Notes: a model not told the origin generated them from the letters alone. Positions 23,306 through 38,820 are shown, counted from the stretch's first letter. The stretch: 64,000 bases of DNA from Glandiceps talaboti (GCF_964340395.1 NC_135550.1:17696484-17760483), one strand, 5' to 3'. Program-made: numbers and translations.

Positions 23306-26300
23306 CGCTGCAAAGGTCGTGAGACAGTAAAAGAATTTACAAATATGAGGAATATAACATTTTATAGGCTGATCGTGACTGGTATTGATCTCCATTGATT
23401 TTCGTTCAACACTCAACCCATTCTCTCACGTTTGCATATTCAGTATTTCGTGTTTGTCAATTTGTTTTGACTCTCATCTGAAGCCCCTGTTGGAACAGGA
23501 GTCCGAACGGCAATAAGTCATTTCTTTTATCAATAATATACCTATTCAATTCAGGTCACATGCCATGTATGTTTAGAAGTGTGTTTGGTGGACCTGTCTT
23601 TATGTCTAATGTAGACGTGAGAGGTGTCACCACTACTCAGTGTTATAATGCCTTATGAGTGTCAAGGACAAAATAAATCTATATTTGTCAAAGTACAGTC
23701 GATCGTGACTTGGTCTTTGATGACATATCTTTATCTATACGACCTGGTCTCCTTATTCATTTGAGACAGGTTGAAATGACGACAGATCACAATAACATGA
23801 GTCCGAAAATTCAGTACATGTACACAGTTCAAATTGCAAGAGGTTAAATTATGAGTTACGCCTTAATGGTGTTCTGTCCTTTCTACCCCACACCATACAA
23901 ATTCTTATAAATGCATTGAATAAACGAAACCAAATAAAATACTGACAAAAAGCACGTTGATGGCTGAATAACACCAACAATCAAGATCGTCATATATGTG
24001 ATAAGAAAAGTGAATCAAATTTGTCCTTTTAATGGTATTATATCTAGAATTGCTTTATGAATTATGAAACATTCTGTATTTCGTAAGGACGTCAATTGTT
24101 TTCAAAATGTGTTCAAGGAAAAACGATCAATCATGTGTGGGACTAATATGTTTCCAGCTATAACTACCTGGCGTATTGATCTAAAGTTTAGTGTTTACAT
24201 GTTTCTAAGATAGGGGTGGCCTTAATTACTTCTATGTTTCCAATTGCAGCACCTTAAAATGATGGGTTTGTCGGTCGGTTAAAAAAACGAAAGAGGTAAA
24301 AATCAACAGTAAAGTGTATGTGTACAAGATGATGTTCAGTGCATAATCACACACACTTAGAAATGGCAATTACAGTCGGAAGGAAACTGTGAAATATTTG
24401 TTTTATTACAGATCCCGAATTTAAGCAATAAACGGTAATTTTCGCTCATACACGCACTTCTGGGGTCGCCATCAGACAGACAAAACAATGACTTTGTGAT
24501 TTCTTCTAATCCTGCCGTAGAGGACGTCCATTTATTATCATTTGCTAGATTTAATATAGTCGTGTTATGAGAAATAATGAATTATGCAAGGCGGCCTTAA
24601 GGAGGTTTTCACGATGTATTTGAATACCATGGTATGAAAATAATTGGGCCAGTTAATCTAAAAATCAAAGCTGACAAATTTCTTCTCTAATAATAAGAAG
24701 AAGAAGAAGAATATTACACCGCTAGATTAACTAGTCTTTTGCCAATAGTGCTAATTCACTTAGTATGAGAACAAGTTACCTTGATATTTTCACCAGCACA
24801 ATATGGAAAACTTCAAAGTTCACCAGCAAAGTAGCAGCTACATGTAATTGTTTGAGTATCTTATTTTGGGAACTCACACTATGGATACTTGCAATGTCAC
24901 ATTGAAGAACCTAGCCTTTGTACATGTATTTGGAAGAAATAATGAATTATTGTGACAGGTAAAACAGGACAGTGTTCATTCGTTTGTGTGTTATTTCAAG
25001 TGACGTCATGCAGATGAGAAATTTCAGAAGTGAAGTCTTTGAAGCCGAGTCATCGTCAAAGAGACTTGCGATCACGAATTAAATGAAACATTTCTTGAAT
25101 GAAATATAAACAGAACAATTTTTTATTATAATTGAACACATAAGAAATACTTTCTTAAATTGATAATCTTTATTTTTTCTTTTATAAAAGATGATTCTGT
25201 CATATTATTCTTTCATATATACACACTTCAGTTATCATCAATAGTCTGTAGCTTAAATAGTGATTTTTCTGTGACACATTTCATAATAGATTGATTAGCG
25301 TCTATAATTTCCAAACGAAACAGTTCTTCGATGAAATATGAACATAATTTCTTTCTACTATAATTATGGAAGAAACAATACATTTCTTCTTAATACTGAT
25401 CATCATTCTTTCATAGGCTTACACACACAGACTTTCATGGGATTATCGTTTGTCATAATTCAATATTCAAATAGTGATTTTTCTTTGGTACATGTCATGA
25501 TAGATTGCTTGATTAGATTCTATGATTTTCCAAATCTCTTCTGGGAGTTCAGGCTCATCAGTGTATGACGTCGCCCCTGGTTCTTTTGTGGGTGGCAGAA
25601 AACAAGTACTTGTGAGTGCTGCATTGTAGACACCAGAACGGGATTGGAGATCAAGAACTTTCTGAGGCCAATGACCAGTGTTACCAGGTTTCCAGTTCAG
25701 CATGGATTCGTGAAATGGTAAGCCGGTTTCACTGCAGTATTTCTGTAGTACTTCTCTAGGAGACGTGACCAAATCATCTGATTCGATGATTATTGGCTTC
25801 TGTTGTAATGCTCCTGTCACGTGACAATATAGATCCCAAAGTGGTTTCATATTTATCATATAAGAAAGGTATTTTTCACGAACATCGTCCTCCAATTTTT
25901 CACTAATACCAGCTTTGAAAACTTTGTAATAGGATAAACATGATTTCTTTGGATCTCTGATGAGAAATGTATGGAGATAGCCTACGGGTAAATAATCCAT
26001 GTTTCCATTCAGAAAATGCGGTATATCCTTTCCAAAGACAGCTGTCTTTCCTGGATAGTCAGATTCGAGTTCTTCTACCTCTTCGGCATATTTATAGCCA
26101 GGTATTGCTGACTCTTTTGCAAGTACTACACTTCGATCCTCTCCCCATAAATAAGCAATTGTATAAGGATTGTGGAAAATCTTGAACGAGGGGACAGAAG
26201 CCATGGACATTTCAAAAACTGTTCCCCTTGTACGAGGTAGACGCCATAGCATTACCCTTGTTGATGGATTTGCTGACATTTGCTTTGAATGTCTGATTTC

Positions 26301-27060
26301 ACTGAAGAAAGAAAATCATTGCATTTAAAGGTATGGACGATATTTTGGATATTCATTATTTCGACCATTTCAATTTCTCAAGATACGTCTTAGATTTACT
26401 TAAATTTCATAAATTCCAGTAACGATAAAGGAGTTTGCACGTATTGTGGCTTTCCTCGGTTGAGACCACTTTTGTTGGCCATAATGAGCTAGGCTGTGAC
26501 ATATTTGTGACACTTAATGTGACTTGAACTGCTTACATTGTCATCGGATATAGGCGTTGATGTTTACAGTAAATAATGACTAATCATTTTTATTTTCAAG
26601 TCATGAAAGTGGGTTTTAGGTAATGGTGTAACCTAGATTAAAGGATAATTCCATCTTTCATTTTTATGACAGAAATTGGGATTTAATTGTAGAGTTTGCT
26701 GTACACATTGTCACATACTACACTACATATACTACAACGTAATGCTAAACGACAATAGTTGTTCAACATGATTAAATCTTCCAACTTTTAACAATATACC
26801 AAATTTGAGTTCGGACTCAGAAAGAACTTGTGGGCAGTAGAGAGAAATTAACATTTCACCTTGAATGCGTGATGGCTGTATAGAACAAATAAACACCACG
26901 CGAACGGGAGTGATGCAGAATGGCAGTGTATCTGCTCAAATGTACACCATTGTACAGAAGTAATGACTACATAAACGATTCGATAATTACGTACCTTACG
27001 TTTGCGCAGTTGAAGTCCATACTAGTGATTCTGAAGAAATGATTTATGGGGTGAAACGGG
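23305..27060. repeat. Segmental duplication, unit of gene 2
   Basis: From GCTGCAAAGGTCGTGAGACA onward, about 2.1 kb of 3' flank, the gene 2 coding exon, intron and first exon match the stretch 31,090-35,870 with small indels. The matching unit differs mainly by inserted elements: a (GA)n tract and a 630-bp TIR element in unit 3, and a 153-bp MITE just upstream of exon 1 in unit 2. Confidence 0.8.
25467..27020 (-). CDS. Sulfotransferase-like gene 2
   Basis: A 26-nt coding first exon (27020-26995, MDFNCANV plus two bases) splices to 26301-25467 and gives 286 residues. This start is preferred over the ATG at 26,279 because copies 3 and 5 keep an equivalent exon with conserved ATG, splice donor and flanks, while copies 4 and 5 have lost the downstream ATG. 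The loop MLWRLPRTRGT lies at residues 26-36 and the RDP motif at 124-126. The product is a predicted cytosolic PAPS-dependent sulfotransferase superfamily member of unknown substrate. The last third (WPQKVLDLQSRSGVYNAALT) matches copy 3 rather than copies 1, 4 and 5. AATAAA on the minus strand near 25,122 may be the poly(A) signal. Confidence 0.75.
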
Positions 27061-27097
27061 ATCAAGTAAACGGTTTAAACACCAGTATACAAAGAAG

Positions 27098-27250
27098 TAG
27101 TCTATCAGCTAGCCCTCGGATGTTCTTCCGATAAAATACGACACACAGCCGAACAACGCTATCGAGGATCGGGCAAGCCCTCACATGCGAACTTCGTTCG
27201 CTTATAGTTATAGCATCGAAAGAAAGCCCGAACGTCTAGCAGCAAGACTA
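27098..27250. mobile_element. 153-bp MITE, 9-bp target duplication, copy 1
   Basis: Ends TAGTCTATCAGCTAG and the inverse of TAGTCTTGCTGCTAG, flanked by ACAAAGAAG on both sides (27,089-27,097 and 27,251-27,259). The matching place in unit 3 (ACCAAGAAG then CTGAGG, near 35,890) is an empty site, which proves insertion. A 9-bp duplication is typical of Mutator-like elements. It lies about 80 bp upstream of the gene 2 start codon. Confidence 0.88.
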
Positions 27251-28126
27251 ACAAAGAAGGTGAGGTTGCGTGTTGAGCACAAGTAGGCGAATGAATATAT
27301 TATGAAGTCCTGTCTAAAGGTGTGATAACCTAATCACATGATCTAGCGACCCCTGTAGCAAGTTGTTGATCACGAGACAACAACGTTGTATTAGGGTACT
27401 TTACATTATACGATCATCATCATAATATATATCATATCATTGGACGCTTAGAAAATATGACTTTTTATACTATTTGCCCAGTCCCAAGGATAACATATAG
27501 CAGATTGTTAACTGACAGTCGCTAGGAAAACAATAAATATATGATTTCCTGTGCTGGAAACTGATCCCAACAAGCAAAACACATATTTTGCACTGTTCGC
27601 CAAGTTCCAATGATGCCATTTTCAATATGTGAAAACATGTCATTCGCACAATTACTTGATGAATCGTTTATTCCGCATCCAATTTCTAATAACATAGATA
27701 ACTGTTTCACACTGTCAGGTACATCATTCTATATAGTTAGCGTTATTGGCTGACAACAATTGTACACACCACAAATAAATAAATACTGTGAAATTTTCTA
27801 CAAATGTTTCAGCAAAACTATTTTACATTTAGTAACTCTTGATTTTCCAACACATCGTTTGAATTAGCTAATGAGAAAATATAGTCTATGTTTTTGACCC
27901 AGGATGGCTATTAATATATTTAGCAACTTAGCCCAACATTTGACACATCGTGGATATCTGCTACGTTCTCCCAGCACAGCAACATTCAGCGCATTATTAA
28001 CTACACCAAAAACGAACGACATGCCAGCTCCTCAATTCTTTCTAAAGACTCATACTGTTGGTAACCCCATATATCAAACCTGATGGTCAAGATCAGCAAA
28101 TCATCACCGTGTCAAATAATGTTTAG

Positions 28127-28370
28127 CTCCGCTGTCAGCGAAAGCTGAAAGCGTAGCTTTAGGTATAGGTTGTATAGAGTATAGAGAGTAGAGTGAATCA
28201 TAGGTGTCCGTCAAACTTTTATATTTTCATTATTTTCTCCGAAGTGACAGTCAGAATTCTTCGATATTTGGTGTGTATGTTCCCTGGGGGGGGGGGGGGA
28301 GAGGCTATTCAGATTTGTTCATGCCAAGTTGATCTGTGCCATTTTCAATTTTTTATGAGGGACTAACCCG
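28127..28370. repeat. Dispersed repeat 'TAGCTCCGCTGTCAG', copy 1
   Basis: Shares TAGCTCCGCTGTCAGCGA, then TTTTCATTATTTTCTCCGAA, then GAGGCTATTCAGATTTGT with the copy at 38,608-38,820. The first block can fold (CTCCGCTGTCAG against CTGA...GGAGC in other copies). The family is unknown. Confidence 0.65.
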
Positions 28371-30325
28371 GAAGCAAGTCGTTGCCAGCCATACCTTACA
28401 GTGGTAACATCGTCCGAGAAATCGCTGCGTTCAGAGTGTCATTATTCACAGAATAGTTTTTTTCGATTGAAAACCCGTCTTGAATTGTATAACTCTAACA
28501 AATGAAGACATGTCAAGTTATATTTTGAAAGTTGTATCGCTAGTTTGAGACGATTTCCTCACGTACTATCGAGGCTTGGACCTTACTCCAGTTCAGCGGG
28601 AAGTTTAGCCAGTCCGATAATTCTTTCTGGTTTAGTTTACAACACTTTTGATCACACAGATTTTGTTTTTGTGATGAAAAGAAATTAAAAAAAAAGATCA
28701 CTTCAACCATTTCGTTGTGTTTTCTTTATGAAAGGTAATCGAACATGAACGAGTGTTACCGCTGTAACGTATGGCTGAGAATGACTCTCTTCCGGGTACT
28801 TGTCGCCGTACGGAATAAGATGGCGATTAATACATTTCTTCCCTATATATATCTACTACAACTAGTACAAGTTGAATGTTGTTGACTTGGTAAATTTGTT
28901 AGAAAATTGAAATTGAAATTGCCTCAGAATTATTTTAGATCCCTAGTTTATTTCATTCATCATTAACATTTTCCAGGGTTAAAGCTGTAAGACACTGGAA
29001 TTATTTATAGCCAACCTCAAAATCCTCTTTTTTTTCTTTTTCTTGTGTGCATTTCCCAGTCATTTTTTTCATAGATTTTGTGCAATTTTTCATAACAGTA
29101 GATTTATGTTATAAAATGGTGACTATGGTATAAAAGTACAATACATTACCAACTTCTGTATAAAATGTGTTTTATAGTGAGACATCATATGAAACCAGTA
29201 ACCACTTTATTACATCGCTAAAACAAAACTGCTTAGTGAAGAACTGAACCACTTCTACATGTCACCAAAATACAAAAAAAAACAGCGGACCTATTCTGAC
29301 CGATAGGTCGCTTGTTAAAAAGCATCGTATGACAGCGTTCCTGTGGTTTAAGTTGCTCTCAGTAAACTAAAAACACTTCTGGCTTGCTGTGCTAATGTTT
29401 CCGTTGCCACAAACCAATGTAGGCGACAAGAAAATGTCTGTATAGTAAAAATGATACAACTTCTACGGGTTTATCACTATAAGACCATCTCTTCTTGAGG
29501 TGAGCCCACCTGCCTTGAAAGTAAGCACATTTGGTCTTTGATAGTTTGTCAACTAATTTCTATTTGTCACAACAATTACTTCAACTAATTATGTATTTAG
29601 TATGCACTGTTACAGTAGCCTATTATCGTTTCCGAAATTAGAGCTACATCATCTGCTAAAAGAAAGTACAAGAGTTTAGTTTTAGTCGGGGAAAGTTGTA
29701 CATCTCTTTGGCCAACTTTGAGAAGTTCTTTAGGCAGTTCATTAATAAATGAAAAAAAAGCACAAAAAGGGACTGATCATCCATCCCTGACGACATACGA
29801 ATTCCTAGAGGACTTAAATTAAAGTAACATGTGAGTCCTCTGGTTGTTTGAACACAAGGCTGCACGTCTTGATACATTGAGTGAAGAATCTTCAATATTT
29901 GTCCTATCGCATCACCTTTTCATAAAGATACCATAGTCACATGACGTTCAACTGAGTCAAAAGCCATCGAAAAATCGTCAAATGCACATCATTATCACCT
30001 AATTAGTAAACCCCATTTACTATATATATAATACTCCCCACCTTTCATGAATTTCATCAAAAATCACACTGCGCATGTGCTTGAGACATATATTTTTGCT
30101 GCGACAGAGACAACACCTCTCTGTTACAACTTCCTCTCTTGATTTATGACTTTGTGACTGGATCGTCATCTCTTTATTAAAGTCTGTGAGCTTCAGCATT
30201 TCATACCAAAGTTTGCTGGAAGTTGTCGTTTTCGCTCGTATTTGCGAAGGCCAACTGTATCTACATAAGTCAGAATTACTACCACTTTTCTGTTTGAAAT
30301 ACCAAACGTTTGGCAGATTTCTCTT

Positions 30326-30450
30326 GTCTATGGTCATACTACATAGAATAAACCGGTTCTCGTCTGATCACCGAAGTGAAACCGAGTCGCGATCGGGCGT
30401 GGCTATTACTTGGATAGTTCCCTCCTGGGAATGCAACGTGCTGTAGGCTT
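30326..30450 (+). pseudogene. Degenerate 5S rRNA copy
   Basis: About 125 bp follow the animal 5S rRNA order: GTCTATGGTCATACTAC (5' stem), CCGGTTCTCGTCTGATCACC GAAGT (box A side), ATTACTTGGATAG, CTCCTGGGAAT (box C side), GTAGGCTTTT (3' stem and T-run). Several stems are altered and a few bases are inserted relative to the usual 120-121 bases, so it is probably a pseudogene or the 5S-derived head of a SINE, not a functional gene. The comparison is from memory. Confidence 0.65.
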
Positions 30451-30596
30451 TTAATTTGTAGTCATTCCAACTTCCAATCAATTATTTTGAATTAGTATTT
30501 CGTCAGACACATTCTTTTGATCTATCTGCACATTCTTTGTTCCACTCACTACTAATTGGGAGTCTTGTGTCAGGTTTTCTTCTTATCAATGGATTA

Positions 30597-30972
30597 GGGT
30601 GACCCTATTTTTTTCTGTTTCTCCTTACCAACCAACCAACCAAAATTTTCAGCTCCGACATCACAATTTTAAAAGAATTGTTATTTGCGACCACCCTTAA
30701 TATTTTGAGGAAAAGCGCCCTCTCTGGCAATAATAAGCAAGTGTCTGGACTGTCGATGTCATCTACAGTCATGGTGGCGATGACCACACTTGTTCACGAA
30801 CAGAGCATTTTTTTCAGGATAGAAGTTACTCAAGTAGGGGGCCTGAAAACATGACATGAAAAAACGATTTGTTTTATAAATTTTTTTACTTTTTTTTTTT
30901 TTTACAAATCAACCGACCACAGTTGCCATGAAAAAGTAATGAGGAACATTTTTTTTTGAAATAGGGTCACCC
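30597..30972. mobile_element. 376-bp TIR element with the same ends as the giant fold-back element
   Basis: Starts GGGTGACCCTATTT and ends with its inverse AAATAGGGTCACCC. The outer 11 bp (GGGTGACCCTA) equal the ends of the element at 48,654-53,590. Flanks ATGGATTA and TTAGATTA agree at 6 of 8 bases, possibly a decayed target duplication. There is no coding capacity, and the interior lacks the 155-bp repeats. Confidence 0.7.
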
Positions 30973-33285
30973 TTAGATTACAAATATCTTGGCCTAGTTA
31001 TATTGTTTTATGTGACATTTGTGGGGTTCATTGTTGTTAATGCCTTCGAATGCCACTCATATCACGACATTAGTTGAGTTGTCTGAATAATGCTGCAAAG
31101 GTCGTGAGACAGTCAAAGAATTTACAAATATGAGCAATATAACATTTCATAGGCTGATCGCGACTGGTATTGATCGCCATTGATTTTCGTTCAACACTCA
31201 ACCCATTCTCTCATGTTTGCATATTTGAGTATTTCGTGTTTGTCAACTTGTTTTGACTCTCATCTGAAGCCCCTGTTGGAACAGGAGTCTGAACGACAAT
31301 AAGTCATTTCCTGTATCAATAATATACCTATTCAATTCAGGTCACATGCCATGTATGTTTAGAAGTGTGTTTGGTGGACCTGTCTTTATGTCTAATGTAG
31401 ACATGAGAGGTGTCACCACTACTCAGTTTTATAATGCCTTATGAGTTTCAAGGACGAAATAAATCTATATTTGTCAAAGTACAGACAAGCGTGACTTGGT
31501 CTTTGATGACATATCTTTATCTATACGACCAGGTCGCCTTACTCATTTGAGACAGGTTAAAATGACGACAGATCACAAAAATTCAGTACATGTACACAGT
31601 TCAAATTGCAAGAGGTTTAAATTATGAGTTACGCCTTAATGGTGTTCTGTCCTTTCTACTCCACACCACACAATTTCTTATAAATGCATTGAATAAAAGA
31701 AACCAAATAAAATACTGACAAAAGCACGTTGATGGGTGCATAACACTAACAATCAAGATCGTCATGTATGTGATAAGAAAAGTGAATCAAATCTGTCTTT
31801 TTAATGGTACTATATCTACAATTACTTTATTTATTCTGAAACATTCTGTATTTCGTAAGGACGTCAATTGATACGCGAAACAGTTTTCACTGCAATATTA
31901 GCCATTTGCAGTTTCAAAAATTGTAAGGAAAAATGATCAATCATGTGCAAGTGTGTGACTAATATGTTTTCGGCTATATCTACCTGGTGTATTGATGTAA
32001 AGTTTAGTGTTTACATGTTTCTAAGATATCTTAATAGGGGTGGCCTTAATTACTTCTATGTTTCTGATAGTAACACCTTAAAATGATGGGTTTGTCGGTC
32101 GCTTAAAAAAGGAAAAGAATTAAGAACAGTAAGGTGTATGTGTACAAGATAATGATACGTTCAATTCATAATCATACACTTAGAAATGACAAATACAGTC
32201 GGAAGGAAACTGTGAAACATTTGTTTGATTACAGATCCCGAATTTAAGCAATAAACAGTAATTTTCGCTCACACACGCACTTCTGAGGTCGCCATCAGAC
32301 ACACGAAACAATGACGTGATTTTTTCTAATCCTGCCGTAGAGGACGTCCATTACTTCTTACTTCTATGTTTCTGATAGTAACACCTTAAAATGATGGGTT
32401 TGTCGGTCGCATTTATTATCATTTGCTAAATTTAACATTGTCGCGTTATGAGAAATATTGAATTACGCAAGGCGGCCTTAAGGAGGCATTCACGATGTAT
32501 TTGAATGCCATGGTATGTAAATAATTGAGTCAATTAATCTAAAATTAATCAAAGCTGACAAATTTCTTCTCTAATAATAATAAGAAGAAGAATATTACAC
32601 TCTTAGATTAACTAGTCTTTTGCCAATAGTGCTAATTCACTTACTTCGAGAAAAACTTCGCTTGGTACTTTTTCCAGCACCAGCTAATAATATGAGTATC
32701 TCATTTTGGGAACACACGCTATGGATACTTGCAAAGTCACATTGAATAACCTAGCCTTTGTACATGTATTTGGAAGAAATAAATTATTGTGACAGGTAAA
32801 ACAGGACAGTGTTCATTCGTTTGTGTGATATTTCAAGTGACGTCATGCAGATGAGAAGTTTCAGAAGTGAAGCCATTGAAGCCAAGTCATCGTCAAAGAG
32901 ATTTGTTATCACGAATTAAATGAAACATTTCTTGAATGAAATATAAACAAAACAAATTTTTATAATAATTGAACGAACAATACATTAGAAATACTTTCTT
33001 AAAATTGGTAATCTTTATTTTTCCTTTTATAAAATATGATTCTGATTATTATTCTTTCATATATACACACTTCAGTTATCATCCATCCTCTGTAGCTTAA
33101 ATAGTGATTTTTCTTTGACACATTTCATAATAGATTGATTAGCGTCTATAATTTCCAAACAAAACAGTTCTTCGATGAAATATAAACATAATTTCATTTT
33201 ATTATTATGGAAGAAACAATACATTTCTTCTTAATTCTCAGTTTTTCTAAGAAAAGCTGATTCTGATCACTATTCTTTCATAGGC

Positions 33286-33287
<2 letters not shown>

Positions 33288-33324
<37 letters not shown>

Positions 33325-33342
33325 ACACACACACACACACAG
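33288..33342. repeat. (CA)n microsatellite
   Basis: CA tract with one interruption, just past the stop codon of gene 3. The parallel place in gene 2 has only a short CACACACA, so it expanded after duplication. Confidence 0.9.
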
Positions 33343-33378
33343 ACTTTCGTGGGATTATCGGTTGTCATAATTCATTGT

Positions 33379-35825
<2,447 letters not shown>

Positions 35826-36604
35826 CCTAGTGACGTAATGATTTAAGAGGTGAAACGGGATCGAGTAAATGGTTTAAAACAATAGTGTACCAAGAAGCTG
35901 AGGTTGCGTGTTGAGAATAGCTAGGCGAATGAATGTAATATATTATGAAGTCAAGACCAGTCGATGGTCAAGGTCAAGCAAAGGTAAATATTAACATGAA
36001 TAGTATTAACTGTCCAGAGTTTAAATTTTAGGTTTAAAGTACCGTGTGATCTCTCGTGACATGTAAACCCCTCGCGAGAAAGTCTCATATAAGGTGGTCC
36101 AGAGAAAAAGAAGTCGCTTGTTTTTAAATCAGCCAATGGAAATGAAGAAACTAAAAGCCTGTGCATGGAAAATTTCTAACTACTAATACTGTTTAAAAAC
36201 ATGTTTATCTATGATTATAAACCAAAGATACATGATTATATGTACTCGTGTATCGGAAGATTGTGAATATAGTAATTTTGTAATCCTCCTCTAAAGAAGT
36301 TGAACTGAATATGTGAATTTGAAGATTTTCACAGAAAGTAAACTTAGTGAAGAACTAAAGGCCGACAATTCAACAATGTCAATTCCACCTTTGCTGTAAT
36401 GATCTGTAATGTATTGAAATAATAACACTACCATTCTCCAAACTTGCAACACGTGGTACCGAATCTATGTCAAAGAAGGTACAACAGTTTTTTAGGAAGA
36501 ATACTAATTCATCTAGTTCTATATTGTGATGACTTAATGAATTATATAATGCTTTTCGTTGAACACTATTACCCTTTCTGTCATGCATGTGTATATTTGT
36601 ATTG

Positions 36605-37495
36605 TGTAGTTGTCAACTTGTTTTGACACTCATCTCAAACCCGTATCGAAAAGGAACATCAAGAATGCACCTTTTCAAATCAGGGCACAATACATGATGT
36701 GTATTCAAAATTGTATTTTGTGGGTCACTCCTTATACCAATGTAGACGTGATCACACCACTTATTTTTATAATTCTTTCTCAACCTACATTTCTCAAAGT
36801 ACAGTCGGGTGAGATAACATATCTTTAGCTATACGACAATGGTCTCCTTATTCATTTGAGACAAGTTGAAAAGACATCAGAACACAACACCATGAGGTCG
36901 AGAATTCAGTGCATGTACAATATGAGCCTGTCCTTTGTATTCCACACAAGTTTTTGTGAATGGATCGAAGATGTGAAATAGTGGTCAAGAGAAAATGACC
37001 ATATCAAAGCTAGAAATATATATGTACGAGTCTGAACTATGTTTCGACAAAGACCTGAACCTGTTAAGACATATTCATCCAAATTTTGACTTAATATTTT
37101 CACCACTCAAGGTACCAGCTAATTATTTGAGTATCTCTTGTTTCTGGAATACGCATTATATAAATTCGAACAAAGTCATGTTGAATAACCTTGTCATTGT
37201 ACATGTGTTTTGAAGAAATAAACAATTATTGTAACAGATAAAACAAACCAGTATTCATAATTCGATTGTGTGCTCTCGTGTAGTGCAGAAGTGAATCGTT
37301 TGAATTCATCTTCAAAGCGACTTGAATTAAATAAAACAGTTCTTCAATGAAATACAAACGCACACAATAATTTCTTTAAACTTAAGGCGGATTTGTAATA
37401 ATATTCGGGTTTTTTTCTGAGACAGAATGATTCTGATCATTATTCTTTCATAGGCTTACACACATAGGCTTTCATGGGATTATCGGTTGTCTCCC
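36605..37495. pseudogene. Relic sulfotransferase unit without coding exon
   Basis: This matches the 3' flanks of genes 2 and 3 in diverged form: a block near CAACTTGTTTTGACACTCAT, then TGTAGACGTGA, then CTCCTTATTCATTTGAGACA. It ends at CTTTCATAGGCTTACACACA...GGGATTATCGGTTGTC, the point just before the stop codon in intact units. No coding sequence follows. The gene appears to have been lost from a sixth unit. Confidence 0.6.
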
Positions 37496-37659
37496 TACAT
37501 TAATTGCCACCAGTGAAGACAACTGCAAAACTAATCATAAACTAGCCTATGACATTTGCCCCACATACACACTTGCTGTAAAGTACTAAATAAAAAGAAC
37601 AGTAACTGCAATGAAGTTGATTGATTAACATTTGAGGAGAATGTAGAAAAAATAATCGC

Positions 37660-38330
37660 ATCGTCGCACCACTTTAGACAACATTTCCTGACGAGAAATT
37701 ATTTTTTCCTTTTTAGTGGCCTACAAAATTATGTGAATTACTTATTAAAACTAAAAGCTACATAAATAATATTTCCAGGACAAGAGCACTTTGTATCAAG
37801 AATGTATGTATAAAATTATATTGAATTTGAAGCGTGCATTCTTGAGATACAGCCTAATTACCAAAAACCATTAATTATGTAAATTGCTTGTTAATATTAT
37901 TCATGGGATGTTTATCATTTCTCTCACTACGCTACAGAACACATGCAATAAATTTCGTTTGAACTGAGCTAGTCGTTTTTTAGAAAATGGTGATAAAGTC
38001 GCACCACTTTAGACAACATTTCCTGACCAGACAATAATTGTTTGTTTTTTGTGGCCTACTGAAAATATGCCAATAACTTATTAAAACTAAAAGCTACATT
38101 AGTAATATTTTCAGGACTAGTGCACTTTGATATCACAAATATATGTACCCAGTTATAATGAATTTGAAGCGTGCGTTCTTGAGATATAGCCTAATTCCCG
38201 AAAACCATTAATTACGTAAATTGCTTAGTAATATTCACGGGATTTTTACCAAAACCTAATCAGGTCTTGCTATTTCCCTACGGAATATGTCTTCAAAATT
38301 TCGTTTGAATTGAGCTAGCTGTTATGGAGA
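37660..38330. repeat. Tandem duplication of about 334 bp
   Basis: GTCGCACCACTTTAGACAAC starts two diverged copies near 37,663 and 37,997. Each holds ACTTATTAAAACTAAAAGCT, then GAATTTGAAGCGTGC, then TTCTTGAGATA. The second ends in a GACAGACA/CA microsatellite (about 38,340-38,390), as the 3' tails of some LINEs do, but I see no reverse-transcriptase frame. Confidence 0.7.
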
Positions 38331-38607
38331 AAACGATGACACAGACAGACACACTGACAGACAGACAGACAGACACACACACACACACAGACTTTCACCC
38401 ACTAATATATCTCTTTCTTACGGAAGAAAAGATGAGACAAGCAAGTATACATTTTGTTCTAAACCCTGCCAATTCTAAATTTAGCAACATGGGGGGGGGG
38501 GGGGTGTCACTACAATGCCCAACGTTATATGACATGATGATTCGTGTCACGTGAACTTATTTGTGGTCTGGGTAGTCTCCTTCTGTGCAAAGTTTATTTT
38601 ATGGCTT

Positions 38608-38820
38608 TTTTAGCTCCGCTGTCAGTGACAGCTGAGTGGAGCTTAAGGATGAGATTGGTTCTCCGTCTTCCGTATATCACGTTTTTCTATTTTCATTTTC
38701 TTCTCCGAAACCGTGTCAGAATAGTTTGATATTTGATGCGCATGTTCCTTGTGGTGAGGCTATTCAGATTTGTCAATGCCAACTTGACCTGTGCCATTTT
38801 CAGTTTTTTTTCAGTATTTT
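38608..38820. repeat. Dispersed repeat 'TAGCTCCGCTGTCAG', copy 2
   Basis: Aligns to 28,127-28,370 across about 210 bp. A third, shorter match (TGCTGTCAGCGAAAACTG...GGAGCTTAAG) begins near 39,268. Confidence 0.65.

Larger units (their letters stand above)
27260..31089. other. Intergenic region between genes 2 and 3
   Basis: No gene is seen in 3.8 kb. It holds a dispersed repeat at 28,127-28,370, a degenerate 5S rRNA copy at 30,326-30,450 and a TIR element at 30,597-30,972. The rest is AT-rich sequence without recognisable structure. Confidence 0.6.

Noticed and set aside
25967-26185. Plus-strand frames opposite the sulfotransferase-like exons (also at 33,879-34,097)
   Set aside because: They are antisense shadows of a conserved coding exon. 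Their similarity to each other follows from the sense-strand duplication.
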